A stretch of 17,253 nucleotides of DNA, taken from Mycogone perniciosa. Its lineage: Eukaryota > Ascomycota > Sordariomycetes > Hypocreales > Hypocreaceae. Made by a program: the position numbers and the translations under genes. Each line of letters begins with the position of its first letter. The stretch's first letter is position 1. The stretch lies in the NCBI GenBank assembly GCA_025331125.1, contig JAOALB010000329.1:1-17253 (forward strand), in the 5' to 3' direction. The notes below the pieces were generated by a model. That model ran no database searches. It saw only the letters and a program-made list of their open reading frames with translations, and was not told the origin of the DNA. Below, in pieces: positions 9,539 to 17,253 of the stretch.

Positions 9539-9712
9539 CTCATACTCGTGCTTCGTGGGGTACATCCATTGTTGCATAAGCTGGGCTCACTGGTTCACAA
9601 GGGTTGATCCGCCAACGACCATAGAGGCACGCTAGGAGGCATAAACCAGACACCATTGGTCTCAGACCATGCAAGTCATACTCATAGTGGTCATGACAGC
9701 GAACGCGGAGGA

Positions 9713-9964
9713 TCAAAGTCGTGGGGATGGGGACTGAATCTGGATGCTGGAGAGGGCGTCATTCCTATCCCTGCAAGCTGCTGGCCCTAGCAACACTAGC
9801 GAGCATTTATTTATGGGTACTATTGTGTGTACTACTACTACTTCGTATTTTTGGATACGGATTCCAAAGGATGAGGCGATGACGACGACGAGGGTGAGGA
9901 GAATTCCTGGGGATATTTCTGCCATGCATGCGCTGAAGGGGGTGTTGAATGGGTTGGATTTCAT
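9713..9964 (-). CDS. Weak candidate small membrane ORF or exon remnant (83 aa)
   Basis: I do not recognise this frame. Its first 35 codons show strong C in third positions and encode a hydrophobic helix (GILLTLVVVIASSFGI), unlike the rest of the spacer. The second half runs into a TACTTCGTA motif and a TAC microsatellite (codons for a Val run), which does not look like protein. It could be a decayed gene, a first exon with an unseen continuation, or chance. The frame is open slightly upstream of its ATG at 9964. Nothing in its neighbours supports expression. Confidence 0.15.
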   Translation of the reverse strand: MKSNPFNTPFSACMAEISPGILLTLVVVIASSFGIRIQKYEVVVVHTIVPINKCSLVLLGPAACRDRNDALSSIQIQSPSPRL

Positions 9965-10285
9965 ATCTGCTTTGTAAGAGCTGATGGCAGAGGGATACCT
10001 AGGTAGATCTCTTCTTCAATATATCCCTAAAAGGGTTGAGGACATGCATCACACCAACGCCTCGTGCATTACGAAACGGCCCGAGCAAACCGCCCGCCTC
10101 AAAGGAAGAAGGGCTTCATGCTTCTGACCCTCTCAGCGCAGTGGTTTAATTAATGAATACGAGAGCATGACTGTCGGAGTTCACCATTGACTATCACGTC
10201 ACTCACTCCAAGCTGCGTGCTGGAAGAAGCAACTTGATGATAGTACTTCGTAGAGGCGTTCTCATTTTGGATATCCAGCTGCATG

Positions 10286-10308
10286 TACTCCGTACTCCGT
10301 ACGAAGTA
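10286..10308. repeat. Three overlapping TAC-NNN-GTA motifs
   Basis: Two TACTCCGTA copies (10286-10294, 10293-10301) are joined to a TACGAAGTA copy (10300-10308), each sharing its edge with the next. Another GAA-centred copy is at 10244-10252. This is the densest exact cluster in the window, about 1 kb upstream of btgC. Confidence 0.75.
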
Positions 10309-10847
10309 GGCTGCCGTAGTTTCCGTCATGTTCTCGTGGCTCCCAATCGAGAAGAGCCCTCCTCTGCCTCTCCCGTTGGCATGGAGAGCCTAGATGCAGG
10401 TTTGACGGCGAGGCTTAAACGCCGAAGCGGCGCGACTAATGCGCAAACTCGAATTCGATCCCGCAGCATTCATTTCCGTGTTTCCGTCTCTTCCCAAGAG
10501 CTCAACCCTCTGGCCGGGGATAGGCGATGTCGACGTCTTCTTCTCGCTCGCTCGGTTAATGAAGACGAGGAGGGAGGGGGGTTTTCGAGAACTCCGAGAG
10601 CAGAAAAGAAGCCATCGCCCAATTCACCAATTCAAGAGCCAATTCATGCCGCCTGGAGCTGGACCCCTGTCGCCTTGGCGCGCCATTGCGACAATTATGA
10701 AATTGTCAAGTCCGAGGATTTGTTGCGGTTCGTTCTTTTAGCACTCCAAAATTACCAACTCGCACCTAAACGAGACCCGCACACACCTCCTGGGGGCGCT
10801 GTGATAGCTGTATTATTACGAGTACTCGGCCCTCCGTTAGCAGGCAC

Positions 10848-10857
10848 TACGAAGTAC
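10848..10857. repeat. TAC-GAA-GTA dispersed motif
   Basis: Exact TACGAAGTAC just before the pyrimidine-rich leader region of btgC. Confidence 0.65.
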
Positions 10858-11168
10858 GACTACTGCTGATCTGCTCTTCTGCTCCCTCCGCTGTTGTCTC
10901 CTCCACTCTCCCTTTCCTTTCCTCACACGTCACACACACTCTCTCCTTGATTCTGTCAATCCAAAACAAAGACCCCTCGCTTCGTCTGCATCTCTTGTCG
11001 GCGATACCCTGCTTCAGACCACGGTCGCTGACCCGGCTCAGGGTTGTCCATTCGTTCAGCCTTGCGAGCCACTACGAGCCACTGCGACCTTTGCTACTCT
11101 CGTCAGCTTGTCAGCTGTTGTTGTCGTCGCCTCAGCCAGAGCATCAATTCTCACAGCTGCTGAAACTG

Positions 11169-11228
11169 ATGCTAATGCTGATGCCAAGCAACAATCAACA
11201 AACACGCACGCACGGCCTTTGCTCCTGA
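11169..11228 (+). promoter_or_regulatory. Upstream ORF in the btgC leader (19 codons plus stop)
   Basis: Three in-frame ATGs close together (ATGCTAATGCTGATG) open a short frame. It ends in TGA at 11226-11228, 54 bases before the btgC ATG. If transcription starts upstream of 11169, ribosomes would meet these AUGs first, which could lower btgC translation. The start of transcription is not visible, so this is conditional. Confidence 0.3.
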
Positions 11229-11282
11229 TCACTCGTTCCTTTGTTCTATCATTCATTCGCTCGCTCGCACTCTTGCGCAGCC

Positions 11283-13472
11283 ATGCAGCGCTACCACAAC
11301 GGAGACTCCCGCGAGAGGGTGCCTCTCGATTCCTCAATGGCCTATGCCCACGGTGTCTACCCTAATAGATCTCCTTCTCCAGCGAACCACGCCTACTCAC
11401 AGCACGACACGCCGTACCACGATGCCTCCCCTCGACATCAGCCGGTCCCCGCATCCTTGAGCATTGGGCACGACCAGAATAGCTACCATGGTTCCTATGA
11501 CGATTCCGAAGTGCCTCCGCCACCTCGGCACGGCGGTCATGCGAATGCGTATTACGCCCGAGGGCAGCCTGAAGAGAATGACCATGATACGGGGTACGCC
11601 CATGTCCAGCGACTTGCTCATAGCACAGTTACCCCGGGTGCTGACAACTTCAGCGCATCTGCTGCTGGTGGAGTGGCCAGCATCGCCTACGGTGTTGCTG
11701 AACGCAACGCAAGAGACAGTGGCATGGAAGCAAGGCATGGAGCTGGCGGGCTTCCTCCTCCGCCTTCTTTTGCCCAGCAACCCAACGTGCCGCGCCAGAC
11801 ATATGCCCCCAATGGCAAGGGCTACAACTACGATGTCGAGCCCGGCTCTCAGCATTCCGGTATTAACCCCCTAGGTATGCCAGCTATGGCCTCAGGCTCG
11901 CGTTCTCCGTCAAGGAGTACTCACAATATCAACGATCCTTTCAACGACCACCCCTATCAAGTGTACTCAAACACCCCCAGGAACAACAACTCGAACCTCG
12001 GCATCGTGAATCCTAATGAGATCGAAGATGACGAGGACGACGGTTTGGACTATTACAGAAACAGTCATCGGAATTCAATGCTCAGCGCAGCCAATTCGGA
12101 CCGCCCAGCCAGAGCAAGCGTTGGTGCGGCTGCAGCTGTAGGAGGAGTAGCTGCAGCTGGTGGTGCTGTCGGAGGTCTTCTAAGCCGCAATCGTGAGTAT
12201 ATCCGCCCATGTTTTCCCACGGGACGAGGGTGGTAACATAAAACAGACAACAATGGCAGTGGGGGAGGAGGAGACGGCGCCGGACACATTCCCGGCTCTG
12301 GCCAGGAGAAGTCATCCAATTGGCTGGCAAACCAAGATGGCAGAAGCAAAAGGTTCAAGTGGATCGTCATCGGCGTCATCTTCCTGGTCATTGTCGGTGC
12401 CATCGTGGGTGGAGTCGTGGGAGGCCTGATCGGAGGGAGCAAAAACGGCGGTAAAACTGGTGACGGCCAGGGCAGCAGCGGATCGGCCGCTGACGACACC
12501 AAGCAGAATGGCGATCTCGACATCAACAGTCAGGAAATCAAGGATCTGCTCAACAACCCGAACCTGCACAAGGTGTTCCCAGGCATGGACTACACCCCAC
12601 TCAACACCCAGTACCCCGACTGTCTGCATAACCCACCATCGCAAAACAACATCACTCGAGATGTGGCCGTGCTCAGCCAGCTCACCAACAAGATTCGACT
12701 CTACGGTACCGACTGCAACCAGACGGAGATGCTTCTCCACTCCATCTCGCAACTCAAGATGACCAAGGACATCAAGGTGTGGCTCGGTGTGTGGCAGGAT
12801 AATAACGAGACCACCAACGCGCGGCAGCTAGACCAGATGTGGACCATTCTCGACACGTACGGCGCGGACCCCTTTGAAGGCATTATTGTTGCCAACGAAG
12901 TCCTCTTCCGCCAGCAATTCACCATCGCCACCCTTGGAACATTGCTAAGCGGCGTTCGAACAAATCTCACCAAAAAGGGCATCAATCTCCCTGTTGCGAC
13001 CTCGGATCTCGGCGACGATTGGACCGAGGCCCTCGCCGCCGAAAGCGATTACATCATGGCCAACATTCATCCTTTCTTCAGCGGCACGCCAGCCAACAAG
13101 GCTGCTGCGTGGACTTGGAATTTCTGGAAGGAGCGTGATGGGCCTCTCTGGAAATCGGACAAAATAAAGAACGTCATTTCTGAAACCGGGTGGCCTACTG
13201 CCGGTGGCAAGAACTGCGGCGGTCCATCCACATGTTCTGACCCCTCAGTTGCTGGTATCGACGAACTGAACACCTTCATGAATGACTGGGTCTGCCAGTC
13301 GCTCCAGAACGGCACCAATTATTTCTGGTTTGAGGCCTTCGATGAGCCTTGGAAGCACATATTTGACACAAGCACCGCTAGCTATGAAACCCACTGGGGC
13401 CTGATGGATCCTGATCGTAAACTGAAACCTGGAGTGAAGATACCCGACTGTGGTGGCAAGACGGTCTCGTGA
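11283..13472 (+). CDS. btgC: Endo-1,3-beta-glucanase, GH17, type II membrane protein (BtgC-like)
   Basis: Predicted to cut 1,3-beta-glucan at the cell surface during wall remodelling (BtgC family, EC 3.2.1.39). Exon 1 is 11283-12192 and exon 2 is 12247-13472. The 54-nt intron has donor GTGAGT and acceptor ACAG. The product is 711 residues. Residues 1-341 are a polar, Pro/Ser/Asn/His-rich cytoplasmic tail with an acidic patch (EDDEDDG). Basic RSKRFK precedes one membrane helix (about 342-367). The GH17 catalytic domain follows outside. Acid/base Glu521 lies in IIVANE and nucleophile Glu616 in VISETGWP, both family hallmarks; WFEAFDEPWK and HWGLMD close the domain. Sequons (NIT, NQT, NET, NLT, NGT) lie only in the external part. 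There is no cleavable signal peptide and no GPI-type hydrophobic end. The ATG at 11283 is the first in frame, in a good context (CAGCCATG). Confidence 0.9.
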
Positions 13473-14055
13473 GAGACGGGAACTAGTGGGCATGGTTGAG
13501 GGCGAAATGCCGCGCGACGGGAGCAATGATTATTTTACATGGTTTCTGGACAAGCGAAAAAAAGACAAGAAAAAAAGATCCAACGATGGGAAACGACGAA
13601 CTTGAGAACACCTGCTTGACACCTTGATGGCGGATGAAGCCAGATCCAACGAGTCCGGATGATCCCACGACCTTTTTTCTTCTTTTTTTTAAGCTTCAGA
13701 GGCATGCTGGATAACGATTCAACGGAGGCATCTAATGTCTCCATTCTTTTCTTCACTACGGCTTGTAATACAGTTTACATTGGGCGTTTGGGCGTGAGGG
13801 ACACCAAAGGGTGGCATTTGTTCGCAGCATATCTGTATGGTATGGTATGGTTCATTTCCTGCGTTGCGTTACCATCTCCTTATCCGCTTCGATCCAATGC
13901 AGCTATGGGATAAAATAGTGCAGGGAGAATGACGGGAGGTACTACATGGCCAAGTATATAGGGTATTGTAGTCAGAGTACCTGACGCCGAATGTAGATGC
14001 ATATATTGTATGGGATTTTATTTTATGACTCTATCAATTTATCTTTCCTTCAAGT
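13473..14055. other. Convergent 3' spacer between btgC and the SRR1-like gene
   Basis: About 580 bases separate the two stops. The spacer holds an A-rich stretch (about 13555-13577) and a T-rich stretch (about 13673-13690) that are partly complementary and could pair in a long read-through transcript. A short TGGTA tandem lies near 13838. On the minus strand a clear AATAAA for the SRR1-like gene is at 14022-14017. The plus-strand open frame 13659-13913 is not coding-like. Confidence 0.5.
14017..14022 (-). terminator. Candidate polyadenylation signal of the SRR1-like gene
   Basis: AATAAA on the minus strand, about 34 bases after the stop codon at 14056, inside an AT-rich 3' UTR. The position is good for a fungal gene. 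Confidence 0.45.
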
Positions 14056-15123
14056 CTATTCAGAAATACTGGTAGCTTTCAGCTTATTGACGAGATGCTC
14101 CTCGTCTTGGTTATCGGTCGTGGCAGACTCGGCACCACGCTTTGACTCTGGCTGACCGTCCTTATCGATGACATTTGCAGTGGGAGAATTGTGACCTAAT
14201 GGCCGGAAGTATAAAGACGTGCTTGAAAAGGCAGTGGTCAAGGTGGTATCCAGTGGAAAGGGGCATTTCTTGTACCTTTGCTCCATGTCCCGTAGGTTAA
14301 TGAGATCGGTGCTTGGTTCAGACGAGAGGCTGACTCTGCGAGAGGTTAACTTCAAGTATCTGACACATGCAGAAGAATGGGGAGCATACTGATCCCAGAT
14401 ATCCCACCCCGTGCCGACAAATACAGCTGGAGGTCCATTTTGCACAGCTGCAGCGTAAATAGGTCGATAGAGGTGCACGCCAAAGAGGAAGCTGTTCTGG
14501 TCGACTACTTCACAGCCCTGGGGTGTGTCAACGACGCGATGGCCGAGGGAGGTGAGGAAAGCTATGTCGTGGGTTGTGAAGATGGGCTCTTGGAAGACGC
14601 AGGGGATATTCTCCTTTTGCTTGGATAGTTTTTCTGTTTACGGATGTGTGTTAGTTAGTTCCATGACTTTGGGACTTTAGGTTGAGTGACCTAGTTCTTC
14701 GACTATGATGAGAAAGGCAATGAGTTGGACGTAGGCTTTGCGCTTTGCTTCCCACCCGCCGTCTGGGGGGTCAAAGGAGCCGATGCCGAGACATATCGCT
14801 CTCGAAATGGGAGCTGAAGAAGAAGAAGAAGATGCTGCTGTCGCGGTAGAAGAGACGATTTTGCGGAGGGAAGCGCAGCAGGAGGAGTGTTCCCACTGGA
14901 TGCGGATGGTGTGATATTCGGAGGTGATGTCCGAGACGGAACGGAGATTCTCAGTTCGTGGTGTGAAAGATTCTTGGAGCTGGGAAGAGGGAGAAGAGGA
15001 AGAAGAAGAGGATTGATGGCGCTTGGAGCGACGAGATTTGGACTTGATTTGCGTCCATCCTTGGTCTTCGGGATGTTGTGAGAGTGTGTTTGATGGGGGA
15101 GAGAGTGTGTTGCCGTCCGTCAT
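14056..15123 (-). CDS. SRR1-like domain protein (336 aa, two exons)
   Basis: The SRR1 family includes Arabidopsis SRR1 (light signalling and clock) and yeast Ber1 (linked to microtubule function). The biochemical activity is unclear, so no reaction is assigned. Exon 1 is 15123-14691 and exon 2 is 14633-14056. The 57-nt intron has a weak donor (GTCACT) but a good CTAAC branch and acceptor AACAG, and joining gives VEELEKLSKQKE. The N-terminus has GWTQIKSKSRRSK, followed by two poly-Ser runs encoded by GAA/GGA-type repeats on the plus strand. The SRR1-like core starts near residue 85. It includes ICLGIGSF (110-117), QLIAFLI, QEPIF, LTSLGHRVVD, HLYRPIYAAAV and PAVFVGTGWDIWD (to about 225). The C-terminal 100 residues are polar and poorly ordered. 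The ATG at 15123 is the first in frame, with a stop-free but Met-free extension upstream. The gene is convergent with btgC. Confidence 0.85.
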
Positions 15124-15190
15124 TGGGATGAAAAGATGTGGGAGCAAGATAGGTATTATTGACTTGGGCTCTCAATCTCTAGCACAATCT

Positions 15191-15196
15191 CTTATA
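15191..15196 (-). promoter_or_regulatory. TATA-like element of the SRR1-like gene
   Basis: TATAAG on the minus strand, about 70 bases upstream of the ATG at 15123. Position fits a core promoter with a short leader; assignment is inference. Confidence 0.35.
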
Positions 15197-15715
15197 TGTG
15201 GAATACCCGTGGATGAACTTGCAGAGCGCTCAAGTCTCGACTTTTCATATGTGAGGTTGAGGTTTAGGGTAGATTTAATACTGGGGGTTGCACGGGTCAA
15301 CACCATCAAATTTTTGGGTGACCCCAAGTATAACACCCTACTATCGCAAGCGACAACAGCACGATACACTATATAGAAGATCCAACATTCAGAACACAGT
15401 ACAACTTAAAGGCTTTTTGCTATATACGATTTTAGTGATTATTTTCTTTGTATACTCAAGTTTTATGATACTACTGCGCAAGACTGGATTTAATGTAAAT
15501 TAATTTAAACAGACTACAAAGTCGCGAAAGGTAACCTCACGATGGTATATGTGGAACAGGCATCTGACCATCCGGAACTGTGCACAGGCGGTAGTCGTAA
15601 TCGTAATATCTAGGTAGTAAAAGCAGTTTGCAAAATAAAAGCATATCGTTAACCTTGCATTTAGGTAAATGAAAAATCTAAGTATTCTACTCCGTAAACT
15701 GGCTATATAATATAA

Positions 15716-15742
15716 GAAAAAAAAGTAAAAAAAGTAAAAAAA
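15716..15742 (+). repeat. A-rich 9-bp tandem
   Basis: Runs of 7-8 A separated by GT, unit about GTAAAAAAA, three copies. It lies 22 bases left of the LTR. Simple-sequence expansion is the likely origin. Confidence 0.65.
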
Positions 15743-15759
15743 GGCTTATTGCTAATAGG

Positions 15760-15764
15760 AGTTA
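15760..15764 (+). repeat. Target site duplication, left copy (AGTTA)
   Basis: AGTTA directly precedes the LTR's TG end. The same five bases directly follow its CA end at 16151-16155. Five bases is the usual length for Ty3/Gypsy and many other LTR elements. Confidence 0.85.
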
Positions 15765-16150
15765 TGTCACGGCCCGACCATTATAAGAACGTGACATGGT
15801 ACGTACCCGGCGAAACCTTGGATAGACGAACCAATCAGTATTGGATTACTTGGGTTACTATAGACTATAAAGTAATCCCAGTGAGCCAACGGAAGGACTC
15901 ACTATAGATCACTAGGAAAACAAGTGTGATCTAAGGTGATCCACGATTATTCCCTTTATATATATACGACTGGCTTATCACTTATTTAGTATAGTTACTT
16001 AGACAGTCGTTAACAATTGCATTCACCAGAACCACCTGTTCTACAGAATCGTGACTACGTTACCCTGCTCAGTATTCATCCTTGACCTCTCTATCAACAT
16101 GAACCCACGAACCTCGGTTTATCCCTTAAGAATCAACCCGGACCGTCACA
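15765..16150 (+). mobile_element. Solo LTR of a retrotransposon, 386 bp, complete
   Basis: It begins TGTCACGG and ends CCGTCACA, so it has TG...CA ends with near-perfect inverted termini, and is flanked by the 5-bp duplication AGTTA. No primer-binding site or internal region follows: the right flank is target DNA. It is therefore a solo LTR, normally left by recombination between the two LTRs of one element. Internal features include TGTCACG/CGTGACA inverted copies in the first 32 bases, a 9-bp inverted repeat (GGATTACTT at 15843-15851 with AAGTAATCC at 15870-15878), and a TATA stretch (TTTATATATATACG, about 15956) that could be the LTR promoter. Its GC content is much higher than the DNA to its right. 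The superfamily cannot be read without the internal region; Ty3/Gypsy is a guess from the 5-bp duplication. Confidence 0.87.
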
Positions 16151-16155
16151 AGTTA
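16151..16155 (+). repeat. Target site duplication, right copy (AGTTA)
   Basis: Exact copy of 15760-15764, directly abutting the CA end of the LTR. Confidence 0.85.
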
Positions 16156-17181
16156 AACCTTTATTGCGATATATATTTAGTATTAAAGTCTCGCACTATT
16201 AATTAATTATATTATAATAAAAGAATATATTAAAATTAAGAGAGTAAATATATTAAGGAACTATAGCGGTTTAACTTTTAAAGCTATTTTAACTATAAAG
16301 TATAAACCTATAAATAGTAATTAATTTAATAATATAGTTAATTATAGTATTTTCGCGATATTAAGTATAAAGTATAAAGTAGCTTATAATATACTTTGTC
16401 GAGGGGGAATTGGCACTCTAAACACATATACACACATACACCAACAACAACCTGAATAGAGCGCGGTTCCCGCGCTCTTGATAGAACCACGAAGCCGCAG
16501 TTGGGTAATATAGGGACTAAAAGATTACTGCGAATCATTTAATTATAATGCCTGCAGCCGAAAGCAACCAACAGTTACCTCTTTATGCCTTAGCGGCCAT
16601 AAAATCACAGGTAAGGTAATATATTAAGGGAGAACGCAGGTTGTTTTGTTATTAAACTAGGTCTATCTGTTTTATATTTATACTTTTACGCTTTCCTAAT
16701 CTAGTAGTTGCTTAAATAAGTAACTGACTTTTTTAAGTAAGTTAGTAAAAAGGAGTGTAAGTGTATTAGGTATATCAGTTACCCTTAATAAAATACTTTA
16801 ACTGCTATAATAGTATTAATTCTATTATTTAATAGCTTATTACTAATATTTGATTAATAAATATTATTTATTTATTTATTATTTATTAAATAATTATTAA
16901 AGCTTAGCTTAATAAACTATCTTTTAAAGTAAATATTTATTAATATTAATAAAGTAATATACTTTATATATTTAACTTTATTATTTTATAATTAATATTG
17001 CCTATAATATTAAAGTAAATATTATTAATAAATATTACTAGTAAAGGCTGTTTATTAAAATACTATATATAAGGGTATATAGACTTATATATATATAATA
17101 ATATTCTTTATAGCTTTAAATTCCTTAGATTCCTAATAATTCTATTAATTCCTACCAATTTCCAACATTGCTTGGTATTTC
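16156..17181. other. AT-rich, repeat-like block between two opposed LTRs
   Basis: Most of this kilobase is made of T, A and few G or C; one 60-base line near 16861 holds only five G/C. Such DNA in ascomycetes is typical of old repeats mutated by RIP, but no TE protein is readable. A GC-normal island at about 16390-16620 interrupts it and carries a strong hairpin (16458-16478). Open frames are fragments only. I see no gene. Confidence 0.6.
16458..16478. repeat. Perfect 9-bp hairpin in the GC island
   Basis: AGAGCGCGG pairs with CCGCGCTCT across a 3-base loop (TTC), with seven or more G-C pairs. It stands out in an AT-rich block. It could be a remnant of an element end or a structured RNA segment; nothing around it identifies it. 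Confidence 0.7.
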
Positions 17182-17253
17182 TGTGACGATCCGGGTTGAT
17201 TCTCAAGGGATAAACCGAGGTTCGTGGGTTTATGTTGACAGAGAGGTCAGGGA
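17182..17253 (-). mobile_element. Second LTR of the same family, inverted, truncated by window end
   Basis: These 72 bases are the reverse complement of the last 72 bases of the solo LTR (16079-16150) with five differences, about 93% identity. All five differences are transitions. The inner end is TGTGACG, the complement of the CA end, preceded by ATTTC, which would be its target duplication on this side. The rest lies outside the window, so solo LTR or full element cannot be decided. Confidence 0.82.

Larger units (their letters stand above)
7297..11168. other. Large divergent spacer between the Zn2Cys6 and btgC genes
   Basis: Almost 4 kb separates two divergently transcribed genes, so both promoters lie here. 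Just upstream of 7296 the minus strand shows leader-like sequence, with a short CTTGC/CTGTC-type tandem around 7385-7415. Between 8.0 and 10.9 kb are most of the window's TAC-GRA-GTA motifs and short AAT or TAC microsatellites. From about 10866 the plus strand is pyrimidine-rich (CTCC, CTTCC, CTCTC), as expected for the btgC leader. ACGTCA, a CRE/ATF-like half site, occurs at 10196-10201 and 10927-10932. No open frame in the spacer is convincing, apart from a weak candidate at 9713-9964. Confidence 0.55.
15124..15764. other. Promoter of the SRR1-like gene grading into AT-rich DNA
   Basis: The first 100 bases are the leader and core promoter of the minus-strand SRR1-like gene. From about 15360 the base composition drifts to AT, with a TACTCCGTA motif at 15688-15696 and an A-rich tandem at 15716-15742. 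Open frames here are short and not coding-like. The stretch ends at the LTR insertion. Confidence 0.5.

Noticed and set aside
10234..10869. 211-codon plus-strand open frame in the divergent spacer
   Set aside because: It starts among TACTCCGTA motifs, ends in another, shows no domain, mixed codon use and arginine/proline-rich chance composition. No splice partners seen.
13659..13913. 84-codon plus-strand frame after btgC
   Set aside because: It begins in a T tract (Phe run) and lies in the convergent 3' spacer; no coding signal.
1351..15123. A biosynthetic or defence gene cluster
   Set aside because: The five genes (secreted protein, F-box, C6 factor, glucanase, SRR1-like) include no backbone or tailoring enzymes and differ in strand and spacing; a regulator beside them is not enough.
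16338..16538. 66-codon minus-strand frame in the AT-rich block
   Set aside because: It covers the GC island only by chance and includes the hairpin; no protein features.
16079..17253. Terminal inverted repeats of a 1.2 kb DNA transposon
   Set aside because: The 72-bp arms are inverted, but the left arm is only the end of a longer unit with TG...CA ends and its own AGTTA duplication, which fits an LTR better.
1..17253. tRNA, rRNA genes or CRISPR arrays
   Set aside because: I looked for B-box-like GGTTCRA segments with a plausible partner and for regularly spaced repeats, and found none that hold up; this was by eye, so a short RNA gene could be missed.

Overview
The window looks like nuclear DNA of a filamentous ascomycete (Pezizomycotina). 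Genes carry short introns of about 54-161 nt with GTRAGT-type donors and CTAAC/CTGAC branch points. Protein families are typically fungal: a Zn2Cys6 transcription factor, a BtgC-type GH17 glucanase, a fungal SRR1-like protein and an F-box protein. The spacers are long, and one edge is AT-rich with LTR remnants. I cannot place it to order or species from sequence alone.

Layout, left to right. 1-1350 has no supported gene but includes the promoter of the first gene. 1351-1885 (+) is a four-exon gene for a 120-residue secreted protein with four cysteines. 2481-4460 (+) is an intronless F-box gene. 4896-7296 (-) is a Zn2Cys6 transcription factor convergent to it, whose zinc cluster is split by splicing, possibly around a 4-nt microexon. 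7297-11282 is an almost 4 kb divergent spacer full of a short dispersed motif, TAC-GRA-GTA. 11283-13472 (+) is a two-exon type II membrane endo-1,3-beta-glucanase (btgC-like). 14056-15123 (-) is a two-exon SRR1-like gene convergent to it. From about 15.7 kb the sequence turns into repeat territory: a complete solo LTR with a perfect 5-bp target duplication, about 1 kb of very AT-rich DNA, and the end of a second LTR of the same family in opposite orientation, cut by the window edge.

The genes do not form an obvious pathway or biosynthetic cluster. They read as neighbouring housekeeping or regulatory genes plus one small secreted protein, next to a transposon-rich AT block. I see no convincing new multi-gene system. 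The most interesting items are the microexon ambiguity in the zinc cluster, the LTR pair whose differences are all transitions, and the TAC-GRA-GTA motif family that is confined to noncoding DNA.
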